This document shows, piece after piece, positions 1 to 6,073 of a DNA stretch of 13,625 bases; the first letter of the stretch is position 1; the number at the start of each line of letters is the position of its first letter. The position numbers were made by a program, and so were the translations under genes. The DNA is from JBBDXA01 sp040902585 (lineage in GTDB: Bacteria; Planctomycetota; Phycisphaerae; Phycisphaerales; Phycisphaeraceae). The notes below the pieces were generated by a model. The model saw nothing but the letters and a program-made list of their open reading frames with translations. It had not been told where the DNA came from and did not search any database. Location of the stretch: contig JBBDXA010000224.1 of NCBI GenBank assembly GCA_040902585.1, positions 1-13,625 on the forward strand, written 5' to 3'.

Positions 1-737
1 ACGATGCGCCTGCCGCAGGAGGACGCCATGCGCGAATGATTGGAGTCCACGGCGGGAATGCTCGCTGCGCCCGGCAGCATCAGGCCCAGCGCTTCGACGA
101 TACACGCCATGGTCGCGGCGGTGCCCATCGTCATGCACACGCCCGGCGAGCGCGCGATGCCGTCTTCCAGTTCGCACCACGCCTCTTCGCACATATTCCC
201 CGCGCGGCGCTCGGCCCAGTACTTCCAGACATCACTGCCCGAGCCCAGCACGTTGCCGCGCCAGTTCCCGCGCAGCATCGGACCGGCAGGCATGAAGATG
301 CACGGCAGATTCATCGTCGTCGCGCCCATCACCAGGCCGGGGACCGTCTTGTCACACCCGCCCATGAGCACCGCGCCGTCCACCGGATGACACCGCAACA
401 CTTCCTCAACCTCCATCGCCAGCAGGTTGCGATAGAGCATCGTCGTCGGCTTCATGAACATCTCGCTGAGCGAAACGACGGGAATCTCCACAGGAAAGCC
501 CCCGGCTTGCCAGACGCCGCGTTTCACCTCTTCGACGCGCTGCTTGAAATGCGTGTGACAGGTGTTCAGGTCGCTCCATGTGTTAAGGATCGCGATGACG
601 GGCTTGTCCGCGAACTCCTCCCTCGCGTAGCCCATCTGCTTGGCGCGCGAGCGATGGCCGAAGCCGCGCAGCGTGTCGGGGGCGAACCATCGCGCGCTGC
701 GGAGTTGATCAGGTTGGATGCGATGTGTGGTCATCAT
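1..737 (-). CDS. Pentonate (L-arabinonate/D-xylonate-type) dehydratase, IlvD/EDD family, 3' end cut by window edge
   Basis: The first about 245 residues read without a stop from ATG at 737 (a second ATG lies at 734) to the left edge. The family are Fe-S and Mg dependent cytosolic dehydratases that turn sugar acids into 2-keto-3-deoxy acids. The block LRSARWFAPDTLRGFGHRSR near residues 12-31, KPVIAILNTWSD (45-56), GGCDKTVPGLVMG (126-138) and LRGNW (155-159) match the sugar-acid branch (L-arabinonate, xylonate, gluconate) rather than branched-chain IlvD. Cys60, Cys128 and Cys201 sit one residue off the three cluster cysteines described for the Rhizobium L-arabinonate dehydratase. IPAVDS (227-232) is also typical of this branch. 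The catalytic C-terminal domain is outside the window. It is divergent from a sugar-acid permease. Family is very secure; the exact sugar acid is not decided by the sequence seen. Confidence 0.93.
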   Translation of the reverse strand, partial: MMTTHRIQPDQLRSARWFAPDTLRGFGHRSRAKQMGYAREEFADKPVIAILNTWSDLNTCHTHFKQRVEEVKRGVWQAGGFPVEIPVVSLSEMFMKPTTMLYRNLLAMEVEEVLRCHPVDGAVLMGGCDKTVPGLVMGATTMNLPCIFMPAGPMLRGNWRGNVLGSGSDVWKYWAERRAGNMCEEAWCELEDGIARSPGVCMTMGTAATMACIVEALGLMLPGAASIPAVDSNHSRMASSCGRRI

Positions 738-935
738 GGTTAGCGGCAGGCCCGCAGGGCCGCACGCGGGGGCGCGGGGCTTTGCTGCGACATGACGCCT
801 TGTGCATCGGGCCAACAACACCCACGTCTGCGCCGTTCGCCGCGGAGGCGGACCTATCGGTCCTCCCGCTAATCGGCGGCGTCGCGGCAGGCATGTTATC
901 GTTTCGCTTCCATCGTCCACAAACAGGTTCCGCCC
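738..935. promoter_or_regulatory. Divergent intergenic region between dehydratase and GntP permease
   Basis: These 198 bases must hold the promoters of the leftward dehydratase and the rightward permease, so a shared operator is expected (inference). I see a small GC-rich hairpin, GCGGC at 743-747 pairing with GCCGC at 759-763, close to the dehydratase start. I could not find a convincing -35/-10 pair or a clear regulator palindrome. The ribosome binding site in front of 936 is weak. Confidence 0.4.
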
Positions 936-2399
936 ATGAACGCGATTGTGCTCGTCCTCATCGGAATGCTGGTGGTCATCGCCGCGATCGTCGTGCTGAA
1001 GCTGCACGCGTTCCTGGCGCTGATCCTCGCGGCGATTCTCGTCGCGGCCCTGACGCCGGGCGATGCGCTGGTCGCGGCGAAGGTGGCGGATCAGACCATC
1101 GGCTCGCGCATCGCCACCGGCTTCGGCAAGACTTGCGCCAGCGTGGGGATCCTCATCGCCATGGCCGCGGTGGTCGGGCAGTGCCTGCTGCGATCGGGCG
1201 CGGCCGAGCGCATCGTCAACTCCGCGCTGGCGACCGTTGGCGAGAAACGCGCGCCAATCGCCTTCACCTTCAGCGGCTTTCTGCTGGCGATCCCCGTTTT
1301 CTTCGACACGGTCTTTCTCCTGCTCATTCCGCTGGGTAAAGAGCTGCGCATCAAAACGGGCAAGAACTACACGCTGTATGTGATGTCCATCGTCGCCGGC
1401 GCGACGATGGCGCATTCGCTCGTGCCGCCCACGCCGGGACCGCTGCTGGCGGCGAGCCAGCTCAACGTCGAAGTCGGCACCATGATGCTCGGCGGGACGA
1501 TCGTCGGACTCTTCACTGTCTCAGCGGGATTGTGTTACGCGTACTGGCTTAACAAGCGATTGGAGATTCCGCTGCGGGATGTCGAAGGTGGCGAGCGTGT
1601 TGTGGATACGGAAGTTCGACCCTCCCCCGGCCCCTCCCCCGGCCCCTCCCTAAGAGGGAGGGGAGTCGAGCGCGTGCTCCCGCCGATGTGGTTTGCATTG
1701 CTGCCGATCGCACTGCCTGTCGTCCTCATCGCAACGAGTTCGATCCTTTCGCAGGCGTTCGACGGCGTGAAAGCGGATGATCTGCCCGCGTGGTGGGTTG
1801 CGATTGAGCCGGCGCTGAACTTCGTGGGTGACAAGAACATTGCGATCACCATCGCGGCCGGCCTCGCGCTTTTGATGATGCTTCAGTACGGCCACTCCGA
1901 CGCCAAAGGCATGCGCGCCGGCGTGCAGAAAGCCCTTGAATCCGGCGGCGTCATCATCCTCATCACCGCGGCGGGCGGGGCCTTCGGCGCGATCCTTCAA
2001 CAGACCGGCATCGCCGACGAATTCAAACGCATGGCACCCGACGGCTCGCTCGGCCTGTGGCTCATCCCCCTGGCTTACGGCGTCACCGCCCTGGTCCGCA
2101 CCGCGCAGGGCTCGGCCACGGTCGCCATGATCACCGCCGCCGGCATCGTCGGGCCCATCGTCGTCCCACTCGCCGCCGCGGGTACGCTCGGCTTCCACCC
2201 CGTCTACATGGCGCTGGCGATCGCCTGCGGCTCCAAGCCCATCTCATGGATGAACGACTCGGGCTTCTGGGTCATCGGAAAAATGTCCGGCATGACCGAA
2301 GGCGAAACTTTCAAAACCTCATCGATGATCATGATCGTCATGTCCGTGACGGGCCTGATCGTGGTGACGCTCGGTGCGTGGCTGCTGCCGCTGGCGTGA
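936..2399 (+). CDS. GntP-family gluconate/sugar-acid permease
   Basis: This is an inner-membrane proton symporter for gluconate-like sugar acids, judged by family. The 487 residues are very hydrophobic with many membrane segments, starting with two near 2-21 and 26-40. Family-typical stretches include PVFFDTVFLLLIPLG (120-134), HSLVPPTPGPL (160-170), a conserved TAQGSATVAMITAAG stretch in the C-terminal half, and GSKPISWMNDSGFW near the end. The usual length is about 440-450 residues; the excess is largely a Pro/Gly/Arg insert at about 229-243 encoded by a GC-rich repeat. It is divergent from a pentonate dehydratase, so pentonate or aldonate uptake is the likely job. It ends 11 bases from the convergent HYExAFE gene. 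Substrate is inferred from context only. Confidence 0.93.
   Translation: MNAIVLVLIGMLVVIAAIVVLKLHAFLALILAAILVAALTPGDALVAAKVADQTIGSRIATGFGKTCASVGILIAMAAVVGQCLLRSGAAERIVNSALATVGEKRAPIAFTFSGFLLAIPVFFDTVFLLLIPLGKELRIKTGKNYTLYVMSIVAGATMAHSLVPPTPGPLLAASQLNVEVGTMMLGGTIVGLFTVSAGLCYAYWLNKRLEIPLRDVEGGERVVDTEVRPSPGPSPGPSLRGRGVERVLPPMWFALLPIALPVVLIATSSILSQAFDGVKADDLPAWWVAIEPALNFVGDKNIAITIAAGLALLMMLQYGHSDAKGMRAGVQKALESGGVIILITAAGGAFGAILQQTGIADEFKRMAPDGSLGLWLIPLAYGVTALVRTAQGSATVAMITAAGIVGPIVVPLAAAGTLGFHPVYMALAIACGSKPISWMNDSGFWVIGKMSGMTEGETFKTSSMIMIVMSVTGLIVVTLGAWLLPLA
1620..1663. repeat. In-frame GC-rich palindromic repeat inside the GntP gene
   Basis: A 12-base unit CCCCTCCCCCGG runs almost twice and is followed by CCCCTCCC (1643-1650), TAAGA (1651-1655) and GGGAGGGG (1656-1663). 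The last three parts form a perfect 8-bp hairpin. The permease reads through it in frame as roughly PSPGPSPGPSLRGRG in a hydrophilic loop between membrane segments. It looks like a dispersed repeat copy tolerated inside a loop. Strand and family name cannot be set from one copy. Confidence 0.8.
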
Positions 2400-2410
2400 G
2401 GCGTATTCGG

Positions 2411-2929
2411 TCAGATCATCTCCATCAACGGCACCGCCAGCCTGCTGAACGTCGCCGCCGGGATGTTCACCGTATCCCAGCGCGGGCTGCGTTGCTTCAG
2501 ATGCTTGCGGTAGTCGCTCAGCCGAATCGCCAGCACCGCGTACCAGCGCCCGCTGCATTCGAAGATTTCGTGAAACAGCGCATCAGGCGGCTGCACATCG
2601 CACCAATAGAGAAACGCGAACGCTCCCTCGAACCCTTCGCCGAAAAGCTTCTCCCACTGCGTGAGGCTGTCCACATCATTGCGCGTGACCCAGTTGTCCA
2701 GCGACTTACTCGATCGCCCCGAATGCTTGCGACCCTTCACATCCACAAGCAGATTCAGCGATTTGTCGGAGTACACGACAAAATCAAAACTCTTGAGCGT
2801 CGCGGGCGGATAGGTCTTGTCCAAGGCGCGCTTCGCTTCATCGACGGCGACATAGGGAATCGCCTTCGTGCGAAGGTACTGTTCGAAGGCGACGTCATAA
2901 TGGAAACGACGCTGGGCCATGGGAAACAT
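2411..2929 (-). CDS. HYExAFE family protein with PD-(D/E)XK-like motif
   Basis: A 172-residue soluble protein. Near the N-terminus it carries HYDVAFEQYLR (10-20), which fits the HYExAFE signature I recall from planctomycete annotations. Asp49 in FDFVVY and then LLVDVKGRK (60-68) give a D-x13-D-x-K pattern like the PD-(D/E)XK nuclease core, with conserved-looking NDVDSLTQW after it (84-92). Nuclease activity is inference; the family has no function known to me. ATG at 2929 is used here, but ATG at 2920 (protein beginning MAQRRFHY) is equally possible and looks more family-like; neither has a clear Shine-Dalgarno. The gene starts 9 bases after the hisS stop on the same strand, so it is probably co-transcribed with hisS. 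Confidence 0.82.
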   Translation of the reverse strand: MFPMAQRRFHYDVAFEQYLRTKAIPYVAVDEAKRALDKTYPPATLKSFDFVVYSDKSLNLLVDVKGRKHSGRSSKSLDNWVTRNDVDSLTQWEKLFGEGFEGAFAFLYWCDVQPPDALFHEIFECSGRWYAVLAIRLSDYRKHLKQRSPRWDTVNIPAATFSRLAVPLMEMI

Positions 2930-2938
2930 GGTATCGAT

Positions 2939-4258
2939 TTAGCCGGCAACTCGACCAACCAAGTCCGCAAGCAGTACTTCGGTTTGCTCGCCGCTCGCCA
3001 TATCCTTCAGCATCGCCTTCCCCATCGCTGCGCCATCATCGAGGATCACCGCGAAGCGGGCCTTCATGTTCGATGCGTCCTTGATAAGCTTGCCCAGGTT
3101 GCGCGTGGACTTGTACGTGAACCGCGCGTGCAGGCCGGCCATGCGAAGCTGCGCGGTGAGCGTCGAGACACTCGCCGCCCCGACATCCGTGACGCCGATG
3201 ATGAAGACATCCGGTCGCGGCGTGACATCCTCGGGCATCAGGCCCTTGTCCATGAGGACGTTGGAAAGGACGACGTCGCCCATGCCGAAGCCCACGCCCG
3301 GCGTCGCGGGACCACCGAACATTTCGATCAGCTTGTCGTATCGTCCGCCGCCGGCTAAGGCGCGTTCGACGCCGGTTTTCTCGTGCAGTTCGAAGACGGT
3401 GCCGGTGTAGTACGCCAGACCGCGCACGATGCCCAGGTCATACTCGCACCACTCCGCGATGCCGAAGCCGCGCAGCTCTTTGTCGAGTGCTTCGATATCC
3501 GCCAGTTCCTCACCGATGCCGATCGCATCGCGCAATGACTGCAATTGGCCCGCGGGATATTTCATCCGGCAGATCTGATCGACCTGCGCGACGCGCTCGG
3601 CATCCAGCCCGAGGTTACCCGCCCCGGCCGTGAAGTGCTCNNNNNNNNNNGGGCGATCCAGTAACTCAAACGCATCCTGCATCTTCTCATCGCTGACGCC
3701 GAGCTTGGCGAGAATGTGCCTGACCGTCTGGCGATGACTGATCTTCACGCGCACCTGCTGCGGCGTGAGTTTCATCTCCTGGAGAAAATCCACGGCCACG
3801 AAAATCACTTCCGCATCGGCGATGGCGGCGTCGGAACCGAGGATGTCCGCATTCCACTGCCAGAACTCGCGCAGGCGTCCGCGCTGCGGCTTCTCCGCTC
3901 GACACAGGTTCGGCGTGCAGAACCACTTGATCGGTTTAGGCAGCGCATTCGCCTGGGCCGCCACCATCCGCGCCAAGGTCGGCGTGAACTCCGGGCGAAT
4001 CGCCAGCTCGCGCTCGCCGCGATCCTGAAAGTGAAACAGCTCGCTCACGATCCCTTCCCCACTCTTGACCTTGTACAGATCGAGCAGCTCGAAGATCGGC
4101 CCGTCCACCTGTTCAAACCCGTTGCGGATCGAGACGCGACGCCACGTATCCAGCACGAAATTGCGCCACGCGCAGTCCTTCGGATAAAAGTCGCGCGTGC
4201 CTTTGGGGGACTGGATCGGCGATTGCGGATTGCGGATTGCGGATTGCGGATTAGACAT
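2939..4258 (-). CDS. hisS: Histidyl-tRNA synthetase (contains assembly gap)
   Basis: This cytosolic class II synthetase charges tRNA-His with histidine. KGTRDFYP (19-26) is the usual N-terminal signature. Motif 2 is seen as LCRAEKPQRGRLREF (118-132), the histidine-specific loop as GIVRGLAYYTGTVFE (276-290), then GGGRYDKL (303-310) and a motif 3 region GVGFGMGDVVL (321-331). In motif 3 the usual arginine is replaced by a GDVV form. The anticodon-binding domain covers about 348-437. Ten N bases hide about residues 203-206 but the frame agrees on both sides. The first 15 or so residues, NPQSAIRNPQSP-like, come from a DNA heptamer repeat; the only in-frame ATG before KGTRDF lies at 4258, at the repeat edge. 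The methyltransferase gene is upstream and the HYExAFE gene downstream on the same strand. Confidence 0.95.
   Translation of the reverse strand: MSNPQSAIRNPQSPIQSPKGTRDFYPKDCAWRNFVLDTWRRVSIRNGFEQVDGPIFELLDLYKVKSGEGIVSELFHFQDRGERELAIRPEFTPTLARMVAAQANALPKPIKWFCTPNLCRAEKPQRGRLREFWQWNADILGSDAAIADAEVIFVAVDFLQEMKLTPQQVRVKISHRQTVRHILAKLGVSDEKMQDAFELLDRXXXXEHFTAGAGNLGLDAERVAQVDQICRMKYPAGQLQSLRDAIGIGEELADIEALDKELRGFGIAEWCEYDLGIVRGLAYYTGTVFELHEKTGVERALAGGGRYDKLIEMFGGPATPGVGFGMGDVVLSNVLMDKGLMPEDVTPRPDVFIIGVTDVGAASVSTLTAQLRMAGLHARFTYKSTRNLGKLIKDASNMKARFAVILDDGAAMGKAMLKDMASGEQTEVLLADLVGRVAG
3641..3650. other. Assembly gap (10 N) inside hisS
   Basis: Ten undetermined bases. The hisS frame and family-typical residues continue on both sides (AFELLDR before, EHFTAGAGNLG after), so the true gap is probably close to ten bases or differs from it by a multiple of three. 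Confidence 0.98.
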
Positions 4259-4297
4259 AACGGAATCGCGGATTGCGGATCGTGGAATGCGGATTGA
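4221..4297. repeat. Tandem heptamer array (GATTGCG units)
   Basis: Four exact GATTGCG units plus GATT occupy 4221-4252. A second, degenerate run follows at 4263-4297 (GGATTGC, GGATCGT, GGAATGC and similar). The hisS start codon lies between the two runs, so the exact run is translated as the N-terminus of HisS. Because 7 and 3 share no factor, the protein repeat is 7 residues long (NPQSAIR, then NPQSPIQ). Confidence 0.9.
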
Positions 4298-4351
4298 CCG
4301 ACGCGGACGTCATCGTAGAACGTGGACACGGCGGATGCGAATCTCCATTTT

Positions 4352-4384
4352 CAATCCGCCATCCGCGATCCGCAATCCGCAATC
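4352..4384. repeat. Inverted heptamer array (AATCCGC units)
   Basis: AATCCGC, CATCCGC, GATCCGC, AATCCGC and AATCACT in a row: the same heptamer as at 4221-4297 but in the opposite orientation, 54 bases away. The two arrays can pair in the transcript between the methyltransferase and hisS. The methyltransferase stop codon (4383-4385) overlaps the array edge. Confidence 0.88.
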
Positions 4385-5285
4385 ACTTGACCCCCACGAT
4401 GTACGCGATGAACACCGCTTCGCTCGGAGCCTTCTCCTGCTTCTTGTAGATGCCATCGCCTTCGCCGTGCTTGTCCACGCCTTCCCAGTAGACGTCGGCC
4501 CTTTTGAAGCCGGCTTCGAGCATGAGCTCTCTGATTTCGGGAATGGTCCACAGTCGCCAGTGGTAGGTGAACGCCTTTTTGATCTGCGAGCCGTCCTTGA
4601 AGCGGAAGTGAATGTGGTAGACGCCGTCGTGGGTGATGGGATCGAACGAGGCCTGTTCCCAGACATATTTGAAGGAGCCGCGGGCGTGGAAGGGCAGGCC
4701 GTTGGTGGTCACGCCCTTACTGGGGGCGATGCCGGGCGTCGCGCCCTTTTCGATCTTGATCTTGCGGACATCCTGCGTCTTTTCCTTCATGCAGTCCGGG
4801 CCGCCCATCATGTCGGTGACGAGCAGACCTTCCTTCGCGAGGTTGTCGCAGGCAGCCTTGAAGTAGGCCCGCAGTTCGTCGCGGGTCTTGAAGATGAAGA
4901 AGGAAAAATTCTCCGCGGCAATGATGTCCGCCTTGTCCGGCAGAATGTCGCGCACGTCCGTCTGAAGAAACTTCACGCGCTCCTTCTCCGAATCCTTCAG
5001 CTTCGAGACGTTGTACTTCTTGCCCCACTCCAAAGGCACCGGGTCAAGGTCAACGCCTACGGCGGTGCGCTCCTTGTGCGTACGCACCCATTCGCAGCAG
5101 ACGGCCGCGGCTGCGCAGAAGTCTTCGCGCAACACCATCGCCCTGCGTTTGAACGTATCCTTAAAGGCACGCTCGAAGAACTCGATCTCAGCCTCCGGCT
5201 CCTGCACGCTGCGCAGATAAAGGTCGTACTTGTCGATGCCGCGGGCGGTCAATTTGATCTTGCGGGGTTTTTGGGATTTGCTCAT
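4383..5285 (-). CDS. Class I SAM-dependent methyltransferase, substrate unknown
   Basis: About 300 residues from ATG at 5285 (MSKSQKPRK). An in-frame ATG at 5312 adds nine residues but neither start has a good Shine-Dalgarno; the shorter protein was chosen because the added nine residues show no conservation that I recognise. The SAM-binding region is REDFCAAAAVCCEWV (53-67) followed by the acidic strand end AVGVDLD (75-81). Later pieces are AAENFSFFIFKTRDEL, DMMGGPDC and a C-terminal YWEGVDKHGEGDGIY. Related planctomycete proteins, as I remember them, have FCGTA where this has FCAAAA, so the glycine loop is altered here. The methylated substrate is not evident. It is divergent from rsmD and upstream of hisS on the same strand, separated by heptamer repeats. 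Confidence 0.85.
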   Translation of the reverse strand: MSKSQKPRKIKLTARGIDKYDLYLRSVQEPEAEIEFFERAFKDTFKRRAMVLREDFCAAAAVCCEWVRTHKERTAVGVDLDPVPLEWGKKYNVSKLKDSEKERVKFLQTDVRDILPDKADIIAAENFSFFIFKTRDELRAYFKAACDNLAKEGLLVTDMMGGPDCMKEKTQDVRKIKIEKGATPGIAPSKGVTTNGLPFHARGSFKYVWEQASFDPITHDGVYHIHFRFKDGSQIKKAFTYHWRLWTIPEIRELMLEAGFKRADVYWEGVDKHGEGDGIYKKQEKAPSEAVFIAYIVGVK

Positions 5286-5318
5286 GGCGGGCAATGTAGT
5301 GGAGTGGCGCATCGATTC

Positions 5319-5379
5319 AAGCCGCTCGCGGCTTAGCGCACCTTCGCGGGTTGCCCGCTGCTAAGCCGCAAGCGGCTAA
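5319..5379. repeat. Nested palindromic cluster between two divergent methyltransferase genes
   Basis: Three hairpins lie in a row: AAGCCGC/TC/GCGGCTT (5319-5334, perfect 7-bp stem), GCGGG/TTG/CCCGC (5346-5358) and AGCCGC/AA/GCGGCT (5364-5377). In addition, 5321-5337 and 5360-5376 are inverted copies with one mismatch in 17, so the whole block can fold as one cruciform. It fills the promoter region between the SAM methyltransferase and rsmD, which makes it either a REP-like element or a regulatory structure. Confidence 0.85.
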
Positions 5380-5388
5380 CATACCGCC

Positions 5389-5964
5389 ATGCGCATCATC
5401 GGCGGCAACCATCGCAGCAGGCGGATTCAACCTCCACAAGGCACGGAGACCACCCGGCCTATCACCGACCGCGTCAAGGTCGCGCTCTTCGATCGGCTCG
5501 ACGCGGCGGGACTCGTCGAAGAGGGCTACGCCCTGGACCTCTTCTGCGGCACGGGCAGTCTCGGCCTCGAAGCCCTCTCCCGCGGCAGCGAGCACTGCAC
5601 CTTCATCGAATCGCATCGCGGCGTACGCGAAATACTCGAATCCAACATTCACCTGCTCGGCCTGGAAGCGCAGTCGCGTGTCATGAGCGCCAACGCCCTG
5701 GCGACCGCGTGGATCGCCATGCTGCCGCACAAGCCGCTGCGCATCGTGTTCTGCGATCCGCCTTATTCGCTGATGGAGGATGAACGCACGCGCGGGCAGA
5801 TGATGACGCTGATCGCAGCGCTTCTGCCGGACCTGGAGCCGGGCGGCGTGGTCATGCTGCGCACGCCGACGGAGGTGACGCCTGACGCGGTCGAAGGCTA
5901 TATGGACATGAAGCGACACGAGTACGGCTCGATGGCGCTGCACTTTTATCAGAAGCCGTTATGA
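5389..5964 (+). CDS. rsmD: 16S rRNA (guanine(966)-N(2))-methyltransferase RsmD
   Basis: This enzyme methylates G966 of 16S rRNA during small-subunit assembly, using SAM. The 191 residues match the usual length. Family marks are the start MRIIGG, TRPITDRVKVALFD (22-35), the SAM-binding loop ALDLFCGTGSLGLEALSRG (48-66) and the catalytic CDPPY (122-126). The ATG at 5389 gives the standard RIIGG N-terminus; no strong ribosome binding site is visible, and palindromes end just upstream. The last base of its TGA stop is the first base of a 25-bp palindrome, so that element directly follows the gene. It converges on the semialdehyde dehydrogenase gene. Confidence 0.96.
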   Translation: MRIIGGNHRSRRIQPPQGTETTRPITDRVKVALFDRLDAAGLVEEGYALDLFCGTGSLGLEALSRGSEHCTFIESHRGVREILESNIHLLGLEAQSRVMSANALATAWIAMLPHKPLRIVFCDPPYSLMEDERTRGQMMTLIAALLPDLEPGGVVMLRTPTEVTPDAVEGYMDMKRHEYGSMALHFYQKPL

Positions 5965-6069
5965 GCACCATCCCGACAGGGTGGTGCTGAGGACTTAGGA
6001 ATGACGAGGGTGCGGGGTTGCGCGAAAGCAGGTCGTGCGCCCATAGCACCATCCTGTCGGGATGGTGCT
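5964..6069. repeat. REPIN-like inverted pair of 25-bp palindromes (copy 1)
   Basis: The left palindrome at 5964-5988 starts AGCACCATCCCGAC and ends GGTGGTGCT, with a stem of about 10 bp including one G-U pair. The right one at 6045-6069 has AGCACCATCC, loop TGTCG, then GGATGGTGCT, a perfect 10-bp stem. The right copy is the reverse complement of the left with one mismatch; they are 56 bases apart. The pair fills the convergent gap between rsmD and the dehydrogenase, where hairpins may also stop transcription from both sides; no T-tract is seen. Confidence 0.9.
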
Positions 6070-6073
6070 CCCG

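Noticed and set aside
36..743. Open plus-strand frame of 235 codons
   Set aside because: It is antisense to the dehydratase, Arg/His rich and low in complexity; the minus strand has a full family match.
2057..3358. Open plus-strand frame of 433 codons
   Set aside because: It runs across the permease end, the HYExAFE gene and hisS, all of which have clear matches in other frames.
4221..4384. CRISPR-like array
   Set aside because: Units are seven bases long with no spacers and the two parts face each other; this is a simple repeat, not CRISPR.
4197..5336. Open plus-strand frame of 379 codons
   Set aside because: Antisense to the SAM methyltransferase, and includes repeat DNA.
6045..6069. Rho-independent terminator
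   Set aside because: The hairpin is perfect but no T-tract follows on either strand, so it is recorded as a repeat only.
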